DNA from: Chitinophaga caeni
Lineage (GTDB): Bacteria; Bacteroidota; Bacteroidia; Chitinophagales; Chitinophagaceae
Direction: 5' to 3'
Assembly: GCF_002557795.1 (NCBI RefSeq)
Contig: NZ_CP023777.1
Location: 2,427,001 to 2,491,000, forward strand
Length of the DNA stretch: 64,000 nucleotides
Part shown: in pieces, positions 37,865 through 46,144 of the stretch
Layout of the letters: each line of letters opens with the position of its first letter
How positions within the stretch are numbered: the stretch's first letter is position 1
Notes under the pieces: model-generated
Told to the model about the DNA's origin: nothing
Seen by the model: the letters and a program-made list of their open reading frames with translations, nothing else
Databases searched by the model: none
Program-made: the position numbers and the translations under genes

Positions 37865-37894
37865 CAAAAGTAATAACTAATTTGAAAAATCAAA
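37865..37894 (-). promoter_or_regulatory. Promoter of the his operon
   Basis: On the minus strand TTTG (37894-37891) and TACTTTTG (37872-37865) are 18 bases apart and match the consensus. The leader-peptide ATG lies 11 bases downstream of the -7 box. Confidence 0.75.
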
Positions 37895-37930
37895 TTTAAA
37901 TTTCGTTTAAATTTTTAAACAGGCTTCAAT

Positions 37931-37996
37931 CTGAAATATAATTCTGATTTAGCATCTTTTTATCTTATTTTTATTATAATCAGAATTATATTTCAG
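37931..37996 (+). promoter_or_regulatory. Perfect 18-bp inverted repeat before the hipB-like gene
   Basis: CTGAAATATAATTCTGAT (37931-37948) and its exact complement (37979-37996) are separated by 30 bases; the right arm touches the ATG at 37997. The size and position fit a pair of operator half-sites for the encoded HTH protein, with the promoter in the spacer. Confidence 0.75.
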
Positions 37997-38206
37997 ATGA
38001 AAAAGGAAGAAATTGGAGCATTTTTCAAATTTAGGCGTGAATTTATAAAGTTAAAACAAGAAGATCTGGCAGTAATGAGTGGTATAACATCGCGTACAAT
38101 TCACAATATTGAAAGCGGCGAAGGTAATCCCTCAATTAGTACTTTAGAGAAGTTGGCCGAGGTATTGGGCTTGGAGCTGGTAGTTAAGGTTAAGGATGTT
38201 AATTAG
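37997..38206 (+). CDS. HipB-like XRE family antitoxin/regulator
   Basis: The 69-residue protein is a single helix-turn-helix domain: KFRREFIKLKQEDLAVMSGI then TSRTIHNIESGEGNPSISTL and a C-terminal strand ELVVKVKDVN. Length and pattern match the small HipB-type antitoxins that precede hipA in Bacteroidota. HipB binds palindromes at its own promoter, and a perfect 18-bp inverted repeat lies directly upstream. The expected hipA partner is reduced to a stub at 38556, cut off by a mobile element inserted eight bases after the hipB stop. It may survive as an orphan regulator. Confidence 0.82.
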   Translation: MKKEEIGAFFKFRREFIKLKQEDLAVMSGITSRTIHNIESGEGNPSISTLEKLAEVLGLELVVKVKDVN

Positions 38207-38214
38207 GTTTTTAT

Positions 38215-38548
38215 CATTGTTGTCCGACTAAAAATGCTTTAAAGGTACTTGAATTCCTTACCTGGTCAAGGATATAAGCGAAGGTATAAGCGAAGGATGA
38301 TACATTCACCCCCCGCCAAGAGAACTGTGGAACTTCGCACCGTTGATAGTGAAGGGTAGCTTGGCCATACAGTAGTAGAAAGGCCAGATCGAGCGCGATC
38401 TAATTGGTGGCAGTAATGGCCAATTTGTGCCCTTTTTTGGTGCTTTTTTGGGTAAACAAAAAAGTACAAGAAAGGAGCAGATGAACATTGAATCGAACTA
38501 TTGAGGGATCAAATTGCTCCCCGGTTAAAATTTAGTCGGACAATAATG
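38215..38548. mobile_element. MITE-like element, copy 2 (334 bp, intact ends)
   Basis: The ends CATTGTTGTCCGACTAAA and TTTAGTCGGACAATAATG form an 18-bp inverted repeat with one mismatch. The flanks GGTTTTTAT (38206-38214) and GTTTTTTAT (38549-38557) agree at eight of nine bases, consistent with a 9-bp target duplication that has since changed. Compared with copy 1 it has a 12-bp internal tandem duplication (TATAAGCGAAGG) near 38273-38300. It carries no transposase. It sits between hipB and the hipA stub, so insertion disrupted that operon. Confidence 0.82.
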
Positions 38549-38555
38549 GTTTTTT

Positions 38556-38660
38556 ATGGCAAATGCCGGGGTTTTTTACGATGGAAGGTTTGCGGGAGTC
38601 CTAGAGAAGAAAAAACGAATTATTGACGTTCTTTTTTGGATGATGAAAATTGGGTTATAG
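38556..38660 (+). pseudogene. N-terminal stub of a hipA-like toxin gene
   Basis: A 34-codon frame begins MANAGVFYDGRFAGVLEK, which resembles the first strands of HipA N-terminal domains (short strand, NGxxAGxL turn, strand). It then degenerates and stops at 38658-38660. Removing the mobile element and one target copy would place this ATG about six bases after the hipB stop, the usual hipBA spacing. The resemblance is short, so the identification relies on position as much as sequence. Confidence 0.55.
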
Positions 38661-38773
38661 TCATGATAAATAAGTCTTTGCTTTCCAACGAAGCAAAAGT
38701 TACTTATCAAGGGCTTACCAAGAAAAATTTATGAGCATGAACTGTACTATTGCTAACCAGAAGTGTGACTTGT

Positions 38774-39547
38774 CTAAAACAACTCTCCCTGCATTATTCC
38801 TCCTCCTTGATCATCTAAGCCGGGAAGTTGCTCGTAATGTGCTGGCTTTATGATTTGTTCATTATCCTCTTTGGGTTTGCGGATGGATTGTACCGGCCAA
38901 TAATCCAATTGCTCCGATGGCATTTCATAACCGAGTAGATCCTGGATGGCTTCATCAGATAGCTCTTCCAACCATTTCTCTTGCATCGAATGATCCAGTA
39001 TAAGCGGCATACGGCCGGCATTCTCGCCACCGTTGTGGATTTTACCCATCACTTCGTTGGCCGGGCGGGTGATGATGGTAAAGGTTCCGGGTAATTCCCC
39101 GGTCTCTACATCCGGCAGCGGGGAGTAGGAGTACAGTCCTGCCATAAGCATTAACGGCGCATCTTTCGTTTGAATAAAATAAGGGATTTTCTGTTTGAAC
39201 CCGGGAACTTCCCTATGTTCGAAGAAACCGGTGGCAGGTACCAGGCAGCGTTGCCCCCGGATTTTGTACCAAAAAGCTTTTTTGTCCAATACCTTTTCCG
39301 AGCGGGCGTTGACCATCCACTTGCGACTTTTCTTTATTTCTTCAGCAGTTTTCATGTAAGGGGCAATAACGCCCCATTCAAATAATTGTAACTGCAATTT
39401 ACCGCTGGCTGTAAGAACCGGCCATTTGGGATAAGATTGTGCCACCTTGTGAAAGGTAGGTTGGAATGGGGCGAATGGTCCCTCTTTTAATTCCGGGAAA
39501 CGATCGTAAACAAATTTTATATTGGAAAAGGCTAAGTCGTAGCACAT
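38774..39547 (-). CDS. SRAP domain protein (HMCES/YedK family)
   Basis: The 257-residue protein starts MCYDLAFSN; after removal of Met, Cys2 is the residue that crosslinks to abasic sites in single-stranded DNA. The other active-site parts are present: WMVNARSEKV (Asn and DNA-binding Arg, about residues 72-82), ATGFFEHRE (Glu, near 107-113) and NAGRMPLIL. Family members shield abasic sites at replication forks. It is a single gene, with no SOS box recognised. Confidence 0.92.
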   Translation of the reverse strand: MCYDLAFSNIKFVYDRFPELKEGPFAPFQPTFHKVAQSYPKWPVLTASGKLQLQLFEWGVIAPYMKTAEEIKKSRKWMVNARSEKVLDKKAFWYKIRGQRCLVPATGFFEHREVPGFKQKIPYFIQTKDAPLMLMAGLYSYSPLPDVETGELPGTFTIITRPANEVMGKIHNGGENAGRMPLILDHSMQEKWLEELSDEAIQDLLGYEMPSEQLDYWPVQSIRKPKEDNEQIIKPAHYEQLPGLDDQGGGIMQGELF

Positions 39548-39689
39548 CTATTCAATATTTTTTCGTCGAAATTTTATTGGCAATGGGTTTCTTGCCGTGA
39601 ATTTACGAAAAATTGCAGGGGCATTCAAGGCATGTCTTTTACCGTTCGCGCATCGCCCGGATCACAAGGACCCGTATGGTCAAGAAAAA

Positions 39690-40394
39690 TCAGGAATTCC
39701 TCGTGATCATCTCGTAAAATTTATCCCTGTAGCCTTCGCTAATCGGTATTGATTGATTCGCGATCAAAATCGTATTTTTCTCCACTGCCGAAATTTTATT
39801 TAGAGATACCAGGAAAGACCTGTGAACGCGGATAAACTTATCTTTCGGTAATTTCATCTCCAGGGATTTGAGGCTTCTGAGGGTTAATATTTTTTGCTGG
39901 GGCGTGTATATTTTTACATAATCTTTTAAGGCTTCCACGTACAGGATATCTTCCAGGTCGATCTTGATGATCTTATATTCTGTTTTGACAAAAATGTAAT
40001 CAGACACAACTTCCGTTTCGCCTGATTTGCCTTCTTTTACCTGCAAATATTCCTGCACTTTTGAAACGGCTTTTAAAAATCGTTCAAAAGGAATGGGTTT
40101 CAACAAATAATCTACTACATCCAGTTCAAACCCTTTGAAAGCATATTCTTGGAAAGCCGTGGTGAAAATTACCGCGGGAGGGTTTTTCAAAGAATGCAGG
40201 AAATCGATGCCGGTGATGTCAGGCATTTTAATATCCAGGAATATTAAATCTACGGGGTGATCTTGCAAATATTGTAAAGCCCTGGCTGCATTTTCGAATT
40301 TTTGTTCTAATACGATGAAAGGCACCCTTTTTACAAAATCATCGATAATTTCAAGCGCTAAGGGCTCGTCATCTACAGCGATACATCTAATCAT
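39690..40394 (-). CDS. LytTR family response regulator
   Basis: The 234-residue protein has an N-terminal receiver domain with acidic pocket AVDDE (about residues 6-10), phosphorylation site Asp54 in IFLDIKMPDITG and the conserved Lys in YLLKPIPFERF. A C-terminal LytTR DNA-binding domain follows (about 135-232: VKTEYKIIKIDLEDILYVEA, FIRVHRSFLVSLNKI). It overlaps the sensor kinase gene by eight bases. Target genes are not evident from the neighbourhood. Confidence 0.95.
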   Translation of the reverse strand: MIRCIAVDDEPLALEIIDDFVKRVPFIVLEQKFENAARALQYLQDHPVDLIFLDIKMPDITGIDFLHSLKNPPAVIFTTAFQEYAFKGFELDVVDYLLKPIPFERFLKAVSKVQEYLQVKEGKSGETEVVSDYIFVKTEYKIIKIDLEDILYVEALKDYVKIYTPQQKILTLRSLKSLEMKLPKDKFIRVHRSFLVSLNKISAVEKNTILIANQSIPISEGYRDKFYEMITRNS

Positions 40395-41802
40395 CTTTCA
40401 AATGAATTTTAAGATTCACAATAAATTGATGTTCTTGCTCTTCGATGTTTAACTCATGTTGCCCATCATATAACATCTCCAGTCGTTTTATTACATTTCT
40501 TAAGCCGATTCCTCCCCTTTCGGAAACCCTGTTTTTGAACAAGCTATTGATGATACGCATGTACACCGTATTTTGTTCAATGCGGATTTGAATATCGATG
40601 AAGGAAGTGTCGGTATAACTGATTCCATGCTTGAATGCATTCTCAACAAATGGTATCAACAGCATGGGTTCTATCCTAAGCTGCCCGGCTTCGCCTTCCA
40701 ATGAATATTGGATCGGGACATCTTTAGATACCCGTAGCCTTTGAATAGAGATATAATCTTGCAGGTATAACAATTCTTTTTCAAGCAGCACATGTGGTTC
40801 ATTGGCATGGTAAATCATGTACCGCATGATAGATGATAGTTTCACCAGCGCATGCTCGGTCTCCGGGGAGCCTTTATGTGCTAAGGAATAAATAGAGTTT
40901 AGGCTATTAAATAAGAAGTGCGGGTTTACCTGGGATTTCAGAAATTTCAACTCGGCATTTAAGTTCGCTACTTTCAATGCTTCCCGCTGCTTTTCGCTTT
41001 TAAACCATTCCAATACAATCTTGATGAAGCCGCTCATGAAAAAAATCAGCAAGGTAAACATCAACGTGCGCCGGAATACATCCGGCCAAAACACCCGGTG
41101 CATAAACCCATTTCCAATAAATAATGGCGGCCGCCCAAATAAGGGCAATGTTCTCATCGCTACATTTCCCGGGGTTGTTGTTGCCAAAGTTAAGGCTGCA
41201 AAGGAACTGTCATTGGCAGGTTGAGTTTTATAAAACTTAACTACTTTACCACTCCTATGTTCAGGCATCGGCTCCCCGGTGGCGAAATCACGGTAAGCGG
41301 AAGCTTTACTTAAATCTTTATTGGAAAATTCCGTTTCGAACGGCGGTCGACCATGGTGCCTAATAAATACTACCGGTCTGCCGGCGCTATCTTCCCAAGC
41401 TCTTCTTGTTCCCCTAGGGAATTTCATAGACTTGGGATTGATATAATATAGGTCCGCTTCTTCCGGGGCAGCGATCAAACGGGGACGTATGTTTTGTGCG
41501 CCGAAGAATAGATAATCAACTATTGATTGTTGTATTAATATAATGAATATCAATAAAATTACACTGGAAATGTATTTTGCAAATTTTTTCAGCGCAAGAA
41601 ACCTTGGAATCAATACATACATGTTGAGATAAAATATCCCGACCATAAACAGCATATTGATTGCCTCACGGGTATAGAATGCTTTATCGAATATTTGAAC
41701 CCGGAAGAACAGGAACGGGAATAGGAATACGCACAGCCATGCCATGATATGGAAGCATACAGTTACCAGCCTATTCCTGAATATATTCTTGATTCTCTCC
41801 AT
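40387..41802 (-). CDS. LytS-like sensor histidine kinase (His_kinase family)
   Basis: The 471-residue membrane kinase has four hydrophobic segments (about residues 12-33, 46-66, 78-98 and 246-266). A long extracytoplasmic loop of about 150 residues lies between the third and fourth and is probably the sensory part. After a short coiled coil, the His_kinase domain carries the phospho-acceptor His295 in SQVNPHFLFNSLNSIYSLAH; the ATP-binding part ends with RGGIGLRNVIKRLEMLY. It pairs with the LytTR regulator. The signal is unknown. Confidence 0.93.
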   Translation of the reverse strand: MERIKNIFRNRLVTVCFHIMAWLCVFLFPFLFFRVQIFDKAFYTREAINMLFMVGIFYLNMYVLIPRFLALKKFAKYISSVILLIFIILIQQSIVDYLFFGAQNIRPRLIAAPEEADLYYINPKSMKFPRGTRRAWEDSAGRPVVFIRHHGRPPFETEFSNKDLSKASAYRDFATGEPMPEHRSGKVVKFYKTQPANDSSFAALTLATTTPGNVAMRTLPLFGRPPLFIGNGFMHRVFWPDVFRRTLMFTLLIFFMSGFIKIVLEWFKSEKQREALKVANLNAELKFLKSQVNPHFLFNSLNSIYSLAHKGSPETEHALVKLSSIMRYMIYHANEPHVLLEKELLYLQDYISIQRLRVSKDVPIQYSLEGEAGQLRIEPMLLIPFVENAFKHGISYTDTSFIDIQIRIEQNTVYMRIINSLFKNRVSERGGIGLRNVIKRLEMLYDGQHELNIEEQEHQFIVNLKIHLKDD

Positions 41803-41888
41803 CCAGCGATTTGTAGCCCCAAATTTATATTAACAAGGGCTTATGCAAGTGTTAAAGTAGGTTAAAGTTGGTTTCCGAAATGTTAAAA

Positions 41889-42254
41889 CTATTCATTAAA
41901 ACTTATTCCCCATGATTGTAATTCTTCCTTGGTAATGCTCGGAATTTCCCGTTTCTTGATTTTTTGTACTACGGCCGTTCCGACCTTGATGGCATCCGCT
42001 TCTGATTGAAATGCCCGGTTACCGGGAATGGCGGGTATAAAGTTTTGATGGATAAATCTTTTGCCATCTACTATTACATCGTAACCATATCCTCCCGGTA
42101 CTTTGATGGCTGCTACCTGTACCACAGGTTGCGTACTATCTATATTTTTATTCAGATCGGGCTGCGATCGGCAACTTCCCATAACGAGAAGCGCTGCCAG
42201 GGGCAGCGCTCGTACATAAAAACCAATAGTTTTCAGATCAATCATTTTCCTCAT
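41889..42254 (-). CDS. DUF4907 family lipoprotein
   Basis: About 121 residues: a signal with lipobox VMGSC (lipidated Cys about 28 residues in) followed by a small DUF4907 domain (VPGGYGYDVIVDGKRFIHQN, FQSEADAIKVGTAVVQKIKK). The function of the family is unknown. Possible ATG codons lie at 42278, 42254 and 42245; the middle one gives a normal basic n-region. The gene overlaps the end of the Kelch lipoprotein gene, so the two are translated together and probably act together at the periplasm or surface. Confidence 0.75.
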   Translation of the reverse strand: MRKMIDLKTIGFYVRALPLAALLVMGSCRSQPDLNKNIDSTQPVVQVAAIKVPGGYGYDVIVDGKRFIHQNFIPAIPGNRAFQSEADAIKVGTAVVQKIKKREIPSITKEELQSWGISFNE

Positions 42255-43233
42255 ACTCTGCATTTGGAAAAAATTCATAAATGTCGTCGAATTGTTGGCT
42301 CAGGCTGCTGCCCAAGGCTACGAACCCGCGGTTGTTAATGCTGAAGGCCACCGCGCCGGAACGGGCAACTCCTTCGAAAGAAGTCTTGGTGTCCCAAAGA
42401 TCCTCAACAGGGTCATATTCCCATACTTCCGTACTCAAGCCCGACTTGTTTCCCGTAGTAATATAGCCCATGTTGTTCATGACAAAAGCAACGGCTTTCT
42501 CCCTAACGATCGCGTAAGAGTTGTCATAATCATCATCGCTAACATCGCTGATTTCACGTTTCTTTTCCCAGTTAGTGCCATCGAATGAATACATGTCGTT
42601 GATGTATTGACCATTATTATTACCCGTAGCAACATAGGCCGTATTGTTGATTACGAAGGCTACCGCGTCTGTACGTTTATTACCCAGGATGCTGATTTCT
42701 TTAGTCCATGAATCGGAGGAGGGGTCGTAAGAATAGAAGTCTTTCAAGTAATTACCATCATAACCTGTTCCTACATAACCCTTGCTGTTCAAGGCGAAAG
42801 CAACAGCGCCGAGTCTCCCGGAACCGGGAAAGCTGGCGATAGCGCTCCAAGTATTGTTGACCGGATCAAAGCTATAGAAATCATCCAGGCGGTTGGTGCC
42901 ATCGTACCCGGTACCAACATACCCTTTATCAGCAGCCGCGAAAGCCACGGCACTATTTCTTTTACTCCCGATGAAATCAGCTTGTTGCGTCCAAGAATCC
43001 AGGGTAGGATCGTACATCCAGAAGTCATTCAACCGTTTTTCCCCATCGAAGCCGGTGCCTACATAAGCTTTATCGCCCAGTACGAAGGCCACGGCCTGGT
43101 TGCGGGCTACTCCATCGAATGCCGAGCGTTTAACCCAATTCCCATTAGTTTCAGTAGTGTCATCATCTTTTTGGCAGGCTGCCAGGAACAATACCAAAAC
43201 GATCCATAATTTGTTGACATAGCGCATAAGCAT
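42238..43233 (-). CDS. Kelch-repeat lipoprotein
   Basis: The 331-residue protein has a lipoprotein signal (LFLAAC, lipidated Cys near residue 20) and about six Kelch-type repeats with the pattern RxxAVAF...KGYVGTGYDG...DFYSYDP...W, for example RLGAVAFALNSKGYVGTGYD. These should fold into a beta-propeller on the periplasmic or cell surface. Galactose-oxidase-like Kelch proteins of this size are common in Bacteroidota without known ligand. It is coupled to the DUF4907 gene. Confidence 0.85.
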   Translation of the reverse strand: MLMRYVNKLWIVLVLFLAACQKDDDTTETNGNWVKRSAFDGVARNQAVAFVLGDKAYVGTGFDGEKRLNDFWMYDPTLDSWTQQADFIGSKRNSAVAFAAADKGYVGTGYDGTNRLDDFYSFDPVNNTWSAIASFPGSGRLGAVAFALNSKGYVGTGYDGNYLKDFYSYDPSSDSWTKEISILGNKRTDAVAFVINNTAYVATGNNNGQYINDMYSFDGTNWEKKREISDVSDDDYDNSYAIVREKAVAFVMNNMGYITTGNKSGLSTEVWEYDPVEDLWDTKTSFEGVARSGAVAFSINNRGFVALGSSLSQQFDDIYEFFPNAEYEEND

Positions 43234-43486
43234 AATTTTTTAAACGGTTTCAAAATTATCCGCAGCAATGTTAGCATGAATATAAAATAGATGGTTCGGG
43301 TTGTACTTTGGACGAATCCCCCGATTTTATCTATGAATGCCTGTTTTATATAAAAACCTTTGCAGAAGGGCATTTGGAGGATTTAAAGATGTATTCCGGT
43401 GGCTCGTCGATAAAATCGATCTTTTCGCATATTCTACAGCTATCAAGCGCACGAGGGTATTAACATTGCGCTCCATGTTTTATGTT

Positions 43487-44794
43487 ATGTCAGCTAAACG
43501 GAGCATATACCAAATTTTGATTTTCCTGGCGCTTGCATTAATTGCTTGCGAGAAGGAAGGGTTTAAATACAATACCGGCACCAACCCGAACGAGTCCAAC
43601 TACTTATTAATCGATACCCTCACGGTAGAGATGAGAACGATTCAACTGGATTCTTTCGTTACTTCCGGTAGCGGTTATTCACTGGTAGGACAATACCAAG
43701 ATCCCGAGTTCGGAAAGATCGCGAGTAAATCATTGTTCCACCTGGCATTACCGGCGGATAAAGAGCTGGATTCCCGGGCGGAGTATGATTCCATCGAGTT
43801 GATCCTGAAAACTGGGAAGCACTTTTACGGGGATACCAGCCAGTTGCAAACGCTGAACGTGTATCAACTGGCAGAGAATATAACGATTCCCGATGAAGCT
43901 TATGCCCTGTATAATACCTCTCAAACCGCCATCCAATCCAACTTACTGGGAAATATACTAGCTTATTTCAGACCCACTACCGATACATTGATCCATATTA
44001 AACTCGCTGCATCCCTGGGGCAAACAATATTTGATATGATCAAGGAATTTAAGCAGGAGGTTTCTGATGATAACCAGTTCAAGCAGTATTTCAAAGGATT
44101 GGCCTTGGTGCCGGGAAATGCCAATACGATGTTGATGAACTTCTTGGCGACGGATTCCGGTACCGTGATGCGCTTGCATTACCATGAAAATAAACTGGAC
44201 CTGGAAAGGAAATATCTCGACTTTTCACTCTCTGAGTCCGAATTGCAATACAATCATATTGATTATGATCGCACCGGAACTGATTTAACGGCTTTCTCCG
44301 GATCTAATGATATCATTTCTTCCGAAGATTTGGAGAATAAGGCTTTCTTGCAATATATCAGCGGGCTGGTGGTACGCTTAGATATTCCTTCCTTGAAAAC
44401 ATTACCGCAAATGGGAAAATTCGGAAAGATCATGAGCGCTATGTTGTACCTGCAACCGGAAGCCGGCACTTATAATGACTTAGCGCTTCCTGCCGGTATT
44501 ACACTTTGTTATGCAACGAAGACGAATGCCGTGGAAGACTCGCTGGTATCACCTGTTACGGGGAATGTTATGCACGGTGATTTAACCATCGATAAGGAAT
44601 ACCATATCAATACGCAATACTCTTACGATATCACCAGCTATTGTTCATATATGACAACGGCAGATGATATCAATTATAGGGGATTGTTATTATTACCCAA
44701 TGGACAAGATATTTATGCTAATAGGGCTGTATTCGGAGATAAAGCAAATAGTAAGAATAAAGTTAGTCTGAAGGTTTATTACCTCTTGTATTAA
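43487..44794 (+). CDS. DUF4270 family lipoprotein
   Basis: The protein of about 435 residues starts MSAKRSIYQILIFLALALIA with lipidated Cys21, followed by an N-terminal domain typical of DUF4270 (NYLLIDTLTVEMRTIQLDSF, SLVGQYQDPEFGKIASKSL). The frame is open to 43337, but only the ATG codons at 43487 or 43475 place the signal peptide at the N-terminus. DUF4270 proteins are surface or periplasmic lipoproteins of unknown function. An outer-membrane barrel gene follows 18 bases later, probably in the same operon. Confidence 0.82.
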   Translation: MSAKRSIYQILIFLALALIACEKEGFKYNTGTNPNESNYLLIDTLTVEMRTIQLDSFVTSGSGYSLVGQYQDPEFGKIASKSLFHLALPADKELDSRAEYDSIELILKTGKHFYGDTSQLQTLNVYQLAENITIPDEAYALYNTSQTAIQSNLLGNILAYFRPTTDTLIHIKLAASLGQTIFDMIKEFKQEVSDDNQFKQYFKGLALVPGNANTMLMNFLATDSGTVMRLHYHENKLDLERKYLDFSLSESELQYNHIDYDRTGTDLTAFSGSNDIISSEDLENKAFLQYISGLVVRLDIPSLKTLPQMGKFGKIMSAMLYLQPEAGTYNDLALPAGITLCYATKTNAVEDSLVSPVTGNVMHGDLTIDKEYHINTQYSYDITSYCSYMTTADDINYRGLLLLPNGQDIYANRAVFGDKANSKNKVSLKVYYLLY

Positions 44795-44812
44795 TCCGAT
44801 AGTTAGATTCGT

Positions 44813-46063
44813 ATGTACCGATATATCAAGATTTTCATTTTTATACTGGGTATTAGCTTGATCGCCACGCAAGATATGATGGCGCAAGGGAGTATCAATA
44901 ATTTCTATTCGGCCTTTGGGATCGGGGATATTGAAACGAGGGATTTCTCCCGCAATTTCGGTATGGGATCTGCCGGGATGGCCCGTAAATCCGCATCTTA
45001 TTTAAATGAATTAAACCCGGCATCCTATACCGGGCTGATGCTACATCAATTTATATTCGATATTGGTTTGGGAGGGAAGAGCGTAACTTATTCCGGTAAG
45101 GATTTTACACAAAGCGCTTTTGATCTTAACCTGAAAAAGATTGCTTTCGGTACCAAGCTGACGAAATGGTGGGGCAGTAGTATTGGCTTTACACCATATA
45201 GCACGGTTGATTATAAAATGCTTACCACCAAGTATATTTCTGGTACAGATATCGGGTTTACCAGTGCTATTGAAGGTTCCGGCGGTATCAATAAACTTTA
45301 TTTTTCCAATGGATTCCAATTGACTAAAAATTTCTCTCTCGGGCTTTCTTCCGCTTTGTTGTTTGGTAATATTACCGTGGCCGACAGCCTGGGCAGCAAT
45401 GGCTCTTCGGAAGATGTTTTTACCGAGAACTTCCAATATATGTACAACAGCAATTTCACGGCGGGACTACAATACGAGGGGCATATCGGGGACACGAAGA
45501 TCGGCATCGGGGCTACTTACCGTTTTGAAACAAAATTTAATACGAAGGAAGAAGTGAATATTAAGAATACGGATCAAGAATCTTTATACTCCGAAACGGT
45601 GAAGAAGAAAACTTATACGCTACCAGGGGAATACGGGATCGGGGTATCTGTAAAACGTGGGAATGCAACTTTCGTAGCCGATTATAAAGAACAGGACTGG
45701 AGCCGGTCTAACCCGAACGGCTTGGATTATAGTTTCACTAAAGCGCAGAAGATCGGTGGTGGAGTAGAATATGCCTTTCAAAAACGTGGCTATAACGGAA
45801 ACCTTGTCGATGGTTTTATCATTCAAGCAGGATTAAATTATCAACAAGGCTACTTAAAGATCAAGAACCAAGCGATAAAAGATTACGGTTTTACTTTGGG
45901 TGGCTCATTGCCTAGCAGGAATAATAGTACCAGGTATTACCTTGGTTTGGAGTTCGGGCAGAGGGGAACTACCGCGGCCGATTTAATCAAGGAAAGCTAC
46001 ATCAACATTAACTTCAATTTAACCTTGCAAGATATTATGTTCCTGAAAAGGAAAAATTATTAA
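44813..46063 (+). CDS. Outer-membrane beta-barrel protein, OmpP1/FadL-like
   Basis: The 416-residue protein has a signal peptide (ending MMAQG, about residue 25), an N-terminal plug-like segment (NNFYSAFGIGDIETRDFSRN, NELNPASY) and many alternating amphipathic strands ending in the aromatic C-terminus FLKRKNY. The early YSAFGIGD...NPA pattern is typical of the Bacteroidota FadL-like barrels, which transport hydrophobic compounds. It probably works with the DUF4270 lipoprotein encoded 18 bases upstream. Substrate is unknown. Confidence 0.78.
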   Translation: MYRYIKIFIFILGISLIATQDMMAQGSINNFYSAFGIGDIETRDFSRNFGMGSAGMARKSASYLNELNPASYTGLMLHQFIFDIGLGGKSVTYSGKDFTQSAFDLNLKKIAFGTKLTKWWGSSIGFTPYSTVDYKMLTTKYISGTDIGFTSAIEGSGGINKLYFSNGFQLTKNFSLGLSSALLFGNITVADSLGSNGSSEDVFTENFQYMYNSNFTAGLQYEGHIGDTKIGIGATYRFETKFNTKEEVNIKNTDQESLYSETVKKKTYTLPGEYGIGVSVKRGNATFVADYKEQDWSRSNPNGLDYSFTKAQKIGGGVEYAFQKRGYNGNLVDGFIIQAGLNYQQGYLKIKNQAIKDYGFTLGGSLPSRNNSTRYYLGLEFGQRGTTAADLIKESYININFNLTLQDIMFLKRKNY

Positions 46064-46107
46064 GTATGATTTCGAGTTCATACTTGATTAATAAAAATGG
46101 GTCTGGA

Positions 46108-46139
46108 AAAGTGGTGCCGTTTAAGCCCGGCATCACTTT
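46108..46139. terminator. Hairpin between convergent genes, possible terminator
   Basis: AAAGTGGTGCCG and CGGCATCACTTT pair through 12 bp with one wobble around an eight-base loop. T runs are weak on both sides. A second hairpin AAGTATGA/TCATACTT lies at 46062-46085. Confidence 0.45.
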
Positions 46140-46144
46140 CCTAT

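Noticed and set aside
37997..38660. A functional toxin-antitoxin system
   Set aside because: Only the antitoxin gene is complete; the putative toxin is a 34-codon stub behind an inserted element.
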